The notes beneath the pieces are model-generated. The model searched no databases. It was not told where the DNA came from and was given only the letters and a program-made list of their open reading frames with translations. DNA of 64,000 nt from Histoplasma ohiense (lineage: Eukaryota; Ascomycota; Eurotiomycetes; Onygenales; Ajellomycetaceae): contig JAEVHH010000006.1 in NCBI GenBank assembly GCA_017607445.1, positions 930,001 through 994,000 of the forward strand. The letters are read 5' to 3'. A program made the translations under genes and the position numbers. Of the stretch, positions 56,368 through 64,000 are shown in pieces. How positions within the stretch are numbered: position 1 is the stretch's first letter; the number at the start of each line of letters is the position of its first letter.

Positions 56368-57826
56368 GCGCTACAAAACCCAAGCGAAATCCCACGAGGC
56401 AATGAGAATGGAGAGGGAATGGAAGAGGTGAAGCAGCGAAGCAGCGAAGAGATGAAGAGACTGAGAGGTTATAAAAAAATTGGAGGTTGTTTTTTTTCTT
56501 CGAAGGTTTCTCCAGGTTCTTGGCGTAGAAGCCACTAGAAATGTCATGTGACGAACTGATGAGTAATCATGTCACGTGCATATATCCGATTTTGCACTGA
56601 GCGGTTGATTTTCGGGAACCACTCGTCGTCATCCTAAGCTTTCGCATCCATGGACTCAATTATTTGAAGGTGTGTGGAACTTAGGCTACGGCCATGCGTA
56701 TCGCTTTGGGCTGTTCGCTGGACTGCTGGGCTGCTGGGCTGCTGGGCCTGTAGCATGATCCGTGAGTACCCGCTTCAGCATACGTCCATTCACGCTGTGG
56801 AAGTTCCTATCCGGCCAACACCTCTGCATTGTCTGATATATGAACTGGAAAAAAATAAAAATAAAAATAAAATTCCAGAATGGAAGACTCCACATGTTCC
56901 TTTCTGGAGAAATTAAAACAAAAGCAGTGACTGGTCATTAATTGCGTTAGGAATGTTTTGAAATGGACAAAAAGGGCTGCAAACCGCGAAGAAAAGGAAA
57001 AGAAATGGGAAAAGAAGGAGAAAAGAAAAGGTCCAAAAAAGAAGACCATAATCAATATGCAGCAATGCCTCGTTTCAAACCATGCAGCAGCCGATAAGAA
57101 TGTAAAGAATGTAAGTTCGGCCTTCTTCTCTTTGATGCGAGAAAGCGCGGCATACAGCGTTATGCAACGAGATGTCCTTCTCATGTGTCTTTATTTGAAA
57201 AAAAAAAAAAAAAAAAATACGATCATTAATCTCATGGCTCATGGCTTGCTTTTTGGTAGTAGCAGCATTTCCATATCGCAAGCTGAAAACCAGTGGGGAA
57301 TAATAACATATTGTCCAATGCAAAGAAGCAGAATAAAGCTAGTTTAAAAGGGGGTGTGTTGTCCACATATTTTTTTCCTCAGGAAGGGATCAAGCAGAGG
57401 TAACGGGGTGGAAGATGTAGCCAGCCCGTGGGTGTACGTTTCTCTATTTCTTCTCCTCTCTCTGTCGACGACTCGGACTCAAATTGAAGAGAGATAGAAA
57501 AATGAGATGATAAAGGAATGTGTGAGGCAACTGCAAAAACTTATATAAAAAACAGAGAAAAAGAAACAATACAAATATGGATGACCAGGCCAGCGTCCCT
57601 CACACTACGAAATATACGAAATACCCAAAATGGGACGAACGAAATCCAATTTTTCCCATGCCCGTCATTCAGACGAAAAAGACTCCTTCCGGCCGCATGG
57701 CGATAGAATTCCTCTGTTCGGGAGCAGCTGTGCCCTGACCCACGCCACATCTAAACCTCAGGCAGGCGCTTATTCACAGTACCGACCGAAACCTCAATCA
57801 TTGGCTACCCTGTTTCTTGAACCTGT
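56289..57826. promoter_or_regulatory. HSP60 promoter region and spacer
   Basis: The left part is the HSP60 leader and promoter with the GA run. A short CTGGGCTGCTGGG repeat lies at about 56722–56746 and an A run at 57199–57217. No gene is supported. Confidence 0.4.
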
Positions 57827-59822
57827 TTAGAGCAACGCTTCGTCCATTCCGTACCCATACGCGCCAAACAGGTCCTCAACATGGCCCCCACCCATCTGGG
57901 CGAATTCAACGTCAAAGTTATTTATCTGAGGCAAGTCGCTCAATCCATCCATTATTGCGGCTTGGTCTGCTAGTGCTGCAGCATCTGTCGCCTGGGCCTG
58001 TTCGTGTTGTTTTTGCTGCTGCTGTTGCTCAGGTATCTGTGTATGCTCTACCAGGGCGGGAGATGCGGACGAGAGATCTGCGATCTCACTTCCCCCGACA
58101 GTTCTGGGTTCGGTATCACTTCTGTATCGGAATGGGATGGTTGGTGGGGATGTGTACGTGGGTGGATCGTGGTCGTGTGCGGAATGATGTGGCCTTTTGT
58201 TGTTTGTAATATCAACGTGATATGGGTTTTTGCTATGCACATGTGGGTTATTGTTATGGCTATCATGCCACATTTCTTCGGCTGAATAGCCTACTTGTGT
58301 GGGAGTCGGGATGGGAATGAGCCGATTGCGTGGGGGCAGTGAGTGGGCCGGCAGCATACCGCTATTCGGGTACATACGTATATTGTCATGGTATCTTGGA
58401 GTGGCGCTGTGCCCCATTCCTATAATGGCGTCCTGCCTCATGCTCAAAGAATTGCCTTCCTGCTGGAACCCGGTACTGGCCATGTGGCTGTTGTGCCTGT
58501 GGTTGGCATAATCGATATGGTGACCGCGCCCCCGGAACATTTCCGCCGGGGATACATGCGGGGACCTACTGTTGGATCCGGGCCAGCCATACGGGGACTG
58601 GTGATGGTGGCAGTGCTGTTGGTGCGGATGCCCAACTGCCCCGGAGTCCTGTATCATGGTTTGGATATTCCTCATGTCCATATCAACGGTACCTGCAGGG
58701 CTACTCAACATTGTCTCCCTTGATGCGGGACTAGTATTTTGACCCGGGAACCGGCGTCCAAGAGCATCGACCTTGCCATTGCCATGTTGACCGTTACCAT
58801 CACCCACCACAGCACCATTACTGCCACAATTGTCCGTGCTGCCCTTCGGTATACGAAGCTTGACAACTTTCTGCTGCGGCGAACGCCCACTCAATGAAGT
58901 AGTTTTTGTGTGGTTTTGAACTCTAACTTTATACTTGGCTTTTGATCCCGCATTGCTTTTTGGCTGGACCTGGTTTTTATAGGTGTGGTCGTGATTGTTG
59001 CAGTTGTAACTCGGCACCAACGACGCAGCACCGTCGTTTGGGAATTGGAGGAAACTGGCTCCTGCAGCAACATATTCACTGCTGCTTTCGCTGCTGTTGT
59101 CTTTGCCAATTTCACCACCTGCGTCCGCGTCGTCTTCCTTCTCGATGTTACTGTTGCTGTCGTTGCTGCGATTGTACGTGTTTCTCAAGCACGCAGCAAC
59201 CACCACGCCACCATCGTCCGAATCATCTGAATCATCCGAATCAACATCGCAATCACCATCACTCCATTCGTCAATTCTCATATTGGCACAGCCTGACTTA
59301 GTCGCCGTAGAACCTTTTGGTCCATCGTTACTATTCGCGCTCCCAATAACGGTTGCTCCTCCACGTTTCAAAGGTGGCGGCACCTGTTCCCCTTCTTTTT
59401 CCAGCCTCGCACGAAGCTTGGTGAGATGCTGTGTAATTGCTCCATCTGAGATACTACCTCCCATCAGCTCTGCAATTGTTTCCCATGGCAGTTTGATGCT
59501 CTTGGTGTTGCAGGCGCTCTGGATACAGAGGAGGAGTCTGTTGTTTAGAGTCTCTATATTATTTTTAGATTTAAAAAGGTTAGCTATCCCTGTTAGTAAA
59601 GCTGGCAGAAGAGAGCAAGCGGAGGTTGTTGGCTATGGGGCGCAGGGATGGGTGGAGTGAAGTTCATGAGCGAAATGGCGACCACTCACGATTCCATCGT
59701 ACTATGTTACGCTTCTTTGGGCGGTTTAGATTTGGTTTTCTTATGTTTTGTCTATTGTTTTTGTGGATTGCGCTGCTGTCCTTGCGCGGTTTAAGGGGCT
59801 TCGTTGCGCTGACTGAGGCCAT
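57827..59822 (-). CDS. Fungal-specific putative DNA-binding protein (Myb/SANT-like N terminus)
   Basis: Exons 59690–59822 and 57827–59553 give 619 residues. The first exon codes a basic lead (PKKRNIVRWN). Joined across the intron, residues 42–100 read VRWNQTLNNRLLLCIQSACN, then IKLPWETIAELMGGSISDGA and ITQHLTKLRARLEKEG: three predicted helices with conserved Trp residues, like a Myb/SANT fold. This block is typical of small, poorly studied families in filamentous ascomycetes. The rest is disordered: an acidic Asp/Ser run (DVDSDDSDDSDDGG), Asn/His-rich stretches, a polyGln near residue 545, and an acidic, hydrophobic end (NFDVEFAQMGGGHVEDLFGAYGYGMDEALL region) that looks like an activation domain. 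A role in transcription is inference. Confidence 0.75.
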
Positions 59823-62440
59823 TGTTGTGGTCGTTGTTTGTTGCTGTTCTTGCTATTCCTGCTGCTGTTGATGTTGATGCTAATCCCCCTGAAGTGAATG
59901 GCAGCCGTTTATGTTAATGTGCACGTTTTCCTATTTCTCTTCCCCTGTTGGCGACGGGTTTAGCCGCGTCTGAGTAAAAAACGAATGCAAAGGGGGAAAC
60001 ATACACACACACGCATTCCTATTCGTTGCTTCTTCTGACGAAATACGACGCTGGTGTGATTTTGATATCTTCAATCCCTGCGTGTCCCTTCTTTCGTCTC
60101 CGGCTTCTTTAACCTGCTTTATGAAGTGCCTTCTCGCCCCATGGATGAATGGATTGGGTTCGTTGTCAGCCAGACAAATGATGGAGGAGAGGTAGAGCGG
60201 AATGCACAGCAGCTGACGGTGGCCGACCACTCCAAGTTGCGCTTTCGCAATTCCGCTCTTGGATAAGTGAGAGATCGTTGAGAAAAGGGGTTCGCCCCTC
60301 TCCTCAATGACGAAGAGTCCGCTTTACTAACGAGTCAGTCACCTATGTCCTTCTCTTTCGTGTCATGGGATCCCTCTTTATGATGCGGCCTGTTGAGAAA
60401 CGGACCAGGTTTATATTTAACGAGCAGAGCTGGTATGAAAGAAGAGCTGAGGGGAGTGAAGGTGTCTAGTGCAAAGGGTGATGAGAAGAGACGGATGAAG
60501 GTCCAAAGATGCTGATGGACAAGTTGGTTGCTGAGTGTTTGGAGGGCGTGCGAGCTTGGCAGCTGTGGTGGCAGCTTTGGAATAGGAGGCGGTAATAGAG
60601 AAGGTCAGACACGATTGCCAGCGTGGAGGTTTTCTAATCTGGGGGATGGGGAGGGTCTTCCTTCAACTATGACGCAGATCATTGATACGACACGATACGG
60701 TTTTTGCTTCTCACTTTTACTTTCGTTTACAACCGCAGGAACCGCCGCCTCTCTGCTATGGTAGAGTTCAATGGACACTGCAGATATATTCCATGTTTGC
60801 TGATATCAGTAGAGGGCATTCTTGGTATAGATATTGATGACAGGTAATGCTGGGGCTATCGAGGTGAACGGATAACCATGATATAGAGAGGGACAAGAGA
60901 GAAAGGGCACCCACACATATACACATAAAATTTGAAGAGCAGAGAAAACCCAGAATAGGAGAGACGAAGTTAGTGCAAGAGCAGAGTGACGATGGGGTGT
61001 GGCCCTCCTCTTACTGTTGCAGCTGGAGTTTGTCAAGTTCCCAAAACTACCTCCAAACTCATCCATGCAACCACTCCATTCCTTCACGTCTAATTTTCGG
61101 GCCATGCATCAAAAAGAGAGAGAAAAGAAAAATGGCCAAAACATCCTTTCCCTCCCATGCTCCCGGGCCATGGAAGCGGTAGAACCACGCTTGCGGGTTA
61201 AGTTCCATTTTCCCTATCCCAACCCATAGAATAATACCCTAGCTAGCCAGTCAGCATTCCATTGCAATCTGCCCTTGGCTCATTCTTCTCTCTGCAAACA
61301 AGGCAAGGAGAAAGACACAAAACGAGGGCAATTGGGGCTCCCCTTCCACCCCCGGGAAGCTCTGTCATCCTCGCTGAGTGCCGGATTTTATTTTAGTTTT
61401 AGCGTTTCTCTCACCGCCGCAGGCATACTCCATCCATCTGAGATTGCTCGCTTATGTCTTCTAGCATTTGGAGCTTGCATGGGGTGGTAACGACCTTGCA
61501 TGGAATGGAACATGATGGTCTGCGAGGGGAATGTATACTGCGCATATCCATGGACATGAATGGATGACCCCGTGGATTGGAACCACGGCACAGGAACCAG
61601 CGCCGTGGGCATGGTGCCGCGCTGACCCAGAGCAGCGGGACCGGACGGGACCGGACGGGGCCGGCCGGTGCAGCTTTTGCTGCGCTAGGCTCGACTAATA
61701 TTTGGGGCAATGAGGGGGATTCTGTTCTGCTCTTTTCAGTTCTGTTCCTTTTTCTTTTCTTTTTTTGTCGAGAGTTAGTGCCAAGAAATTTCAAAATACG
61801 TTCTTATCTGGAAGTAACATATGCTGTGGTTGTTCGGTGGATACATGTATATGCAGTTACCAGCAGCTTAAAACAAACAAATAAATAAAGAGGAAGAAAA
61901 TATCATAGATCCTCAGGAGCAGCAATTAACTTTCATCCAATAGATCCACTCAGCCAGCGTGTGCTGTCAGGTTAGACAGGCCCCAAACCCCGAGGAGAGA
62001 CGGCCGGACACACACCACGCCCTTCGAGCGCTGCAGAGTGAAAACCATTCGGCGAACTCGTTTCGGAGTGGCTTTCCCGCAGCGGGTCCGTGGCAGCGAC
62101 CATTTTTCTTTTTTTTAGGTGTTTGTATGCATGCTTGCAGCACGCGTGCATATTGTTTCCTTCCCGGCAGCATGGATTGTGGGAGGCTCCCTGTCCAGCT
62201 GGCATTCATGGGCTTATGGAGGAGAGCAAGAAGAGAGTTATCCTAGCGTAAAAAAGTTGAGGGCGGGCAACTGACCGACCTCCGGACTGGACGTGTCTGC
62301 TGTTTATATACTGCATACATGCGGAAGAAGTTAGTGGGGGAACGGGCCGACTTGCTTGCTGGTGCATGAGACGGTTTGTGAGGGGTTTGACGTTGGAAGG
62401 GATGGTGAGAGAGAGAGAGAGAGAAAACGAGAGGAGGCGG
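59823..62440. other. Upstream region and spacer, no gene seen
   Basis: The promoter of the Myb-like gene lies at the left. The rest shows no coding sequence I can support. A GA run lies at 62406–62423. A GGGACCGGAC tandem occurs near 61639–61661. Confidence 0.4.
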
Positions 62441-62685
62441 GTAACCAGGCGCTCTGCTTGCCGCCCTCCTCAGAAAAAATTATTATCTCTAGAACGTGCA
62501 CCCCTGGAGCAACCCCTGGAGCACCCACTGGGCACCCACTGGGCACCCACTGAGCCAGCGTGCAACACCATCAAATAAGTGACAGCAATTACAGCAATAT
62601 AGGAGGGTCCAGGTCTGGTGAGTATTAGCGAATAATACGCTGAGCTCGTGTGATGAGTAGCGCGGCGAGCACAGCGCCTGGTTAC
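62441..62685. repeat. Inverted-repeat (MITE-like) unit of 245 bp
   Basis: GTAACCAGGCGCTCTGCTTGCCGC at 62441–62464 (24 bases; ends GTAACCAGG and GCCGC are the landmarks) matches the reverse complement of 62662–62685 at 22 of 24 positions. The interior holds three tandem copies of GGCACCCACTG-like units near 62522–62552. No direct target duplication was found beside the arms, so assignment as a MITE is tentative. Confidence 0.5.
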
Positions 62686-64000
62686 AAGGTGTGATGTGGA
62701 GGTGAAGTTGCAGGCCATCTGTTGAGGCTCTGTGCGCCGTTTTGCTCCACGCAACAACATCGCCAAACATGAAGAACACCGGAGGCCAAGAACAAGGAAG
62801 AAGTACAGTGCACACAGTAACTACTAGTGAGCCACTGTTGGATCGAATCCTTTGTTGTTGCTGCCAGCTGTTCTCTGCCGGTCTGGGTCTCCACACACTC
62901 GCTATTGCTGCGGGGAGTCCCGAACTGGCGGGGGGCTTCTGCAGACTAAATACAACACTTGGTTCGTACGAGTATCTGAACACAAACAGCATTTTTTGTT
63001 GCCTTCTCCCTGGTCTGATCCTTGTTATCAAAATACACCAAATTGACCATTTGTCACTAGAAATTATTGCTATTGCGTCCCCCGAGGTCATAACAGACAC
63101 ACATGCTTAACCTGACCATCTGGGCCTTGTTTTGCAGCAGTTACCAGCCTTGCTGAACGACCGCAACAGCGTCTGTGCGGCAGCTATATATATGGCTAAT
63201 GCAGCTGACAGGCTCGGCATTGGTTCAGGGGTAAATATCATGCCATAATTCAACGTGGGCTGAAATGCTCGCAATGGCCCTGCCATGCCATACTACTTTT
63301 CATGTACCATATGACGCTCCTAGCAAGCTCTGTACTAGCAATCTCCGTGAGCCAAACACGGATGTGGTTTCAAGAGATTCTGAGGTCTTTCAGCATCCAA
63401 GGACTGTTTGCTGCTGACATGATATTATATACCACAGTCTGGTGAGCGCCTCCCTAGCACTCAGAGCCACAGTTGACAGAATGCCGCAAGTCCTCAGCTA
63501 CATGTGCGGGAAAAGCAAAATCTGACCCTACACAGACATTGAATCCTGCCAGAGAGTTGTTACCAAAATCAAGGATAAGAATTGTTTCGAATGAAAATGA
63601 GAGCTTCAGCCAAGTGGTCGCTTCCCCACCTAGCAAGTGTTCATGAGCGCGTCAAGCAGGTCCTGAAGACTAACCAGCCAGAGCCAACATACAGCAAAAT
63701 ACTGTACACAGCAAGAAGGTTAATTGAATTCTTTTTGTCTCAATGTTGACCTTCTTCAGAACAACCAGAAATGGTAACCGACATCCTATCGATGCAAAGC
63801 AACTACTGCAACTACTCACGGAGAAACTGGACCATGAGCCTTGTTCATAACTGTACTGTACACCTCTTGAAATTTCCGGAGTATTGGGCGCAGCGGTCAA
63901 GATCACCTGTGTTGCATGTGGACAACATCCACTCGTTTGACGCGAGGCTCACATGAAGCAGAGATATATTGGATTTTCAAGAAAGCATGGAGTCCTTCCC
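62686..64000. other. Unresolved, gene-free window end
   Basis: No gene is supported. A 203-codon minus-strand frame (62489–63100) crosses the inverted repeat and shows no domain. The stretch may be decayed repeats. Confidence 0.4.

Noticed and set aside
62489..63100. 203-codon minus-strand frame near the window end
   Set aside because: It spans the inverted repeat and tandem units, and no domain is seen.

Overview
The window is nuclear DNA of a filamentous ascomycete, most likely a eurotiomycete. Evidence: short GT–AG introns of about 50–130 bp with occasional CTAAC branch points, intron-split housekeeping genes, filamentous-fungal protein families, and many homopolymer and microsatellite runs. 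An onygenalean origin is my inference from the expanded kinase-like family at 34995 and the gene-poor, repeat-rich gaps; no sequence here proves it.

Layout. 1–9800 is accessory and AT-rich: an old LTR-like repeat (about 880–1140), an intact cytochrome P450 (1346–3131, minus), an EXPERA/TMEM97-like membrane protein (5570–6337, minus), then decayed sequence with a broken phosphotransferase-family pseudogene (9192–9703). 10–31.5 kb is core genome: YPT1/Rab1 GTPase, peroxisomal adenine-nucleotide carrier, a large WD40 protein with DCAF-like features, ATP synthase beta, glycogen branching enzyme and a membrane-anchored SDR. 32.2–37.3 kb is a nest of mobile DNA: a young gag-only LTR element with identical 92-bp LTRs and a 5-bp target duplication, a full-length tRNA-derived SINE with a 13-bp target duplication, and a kinase-like gene of an expanded fungal family. 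37.7–59.9 kb is core again: EMC7, a WW-domain protein, a YhhN/TMEM86 protein, a long-chain acyl-CoA synthetase ending in a peroxisomal signal, COX5, cofilin, HSP60 and a fungal-specific putative DNA-binding protein. 60–64 kb has no gene I can support; it holds an inverted-repeat structure and unresolved sequence.

Functional links. ATP2, COX5 and HSP60 are mitochondrial. The acyl-CoA synthetase (C-terminal AKL) and the peroxisomal ATP carrier act at the same step of fatty-acid activation in peroxisomes, although 27 kb apart. The P450 and EXPERA protein are neighbours and might form part of a small metabolic locus, but no backbone enzyme is visible. The most novel material is the mobile-element family: the gag-only element, a solo LTR of the same family at 16701–16800 in front of the WD40 gene, and the SINE. 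Exon boundaries were derived by hand from splice signals and reading-frame continuity.
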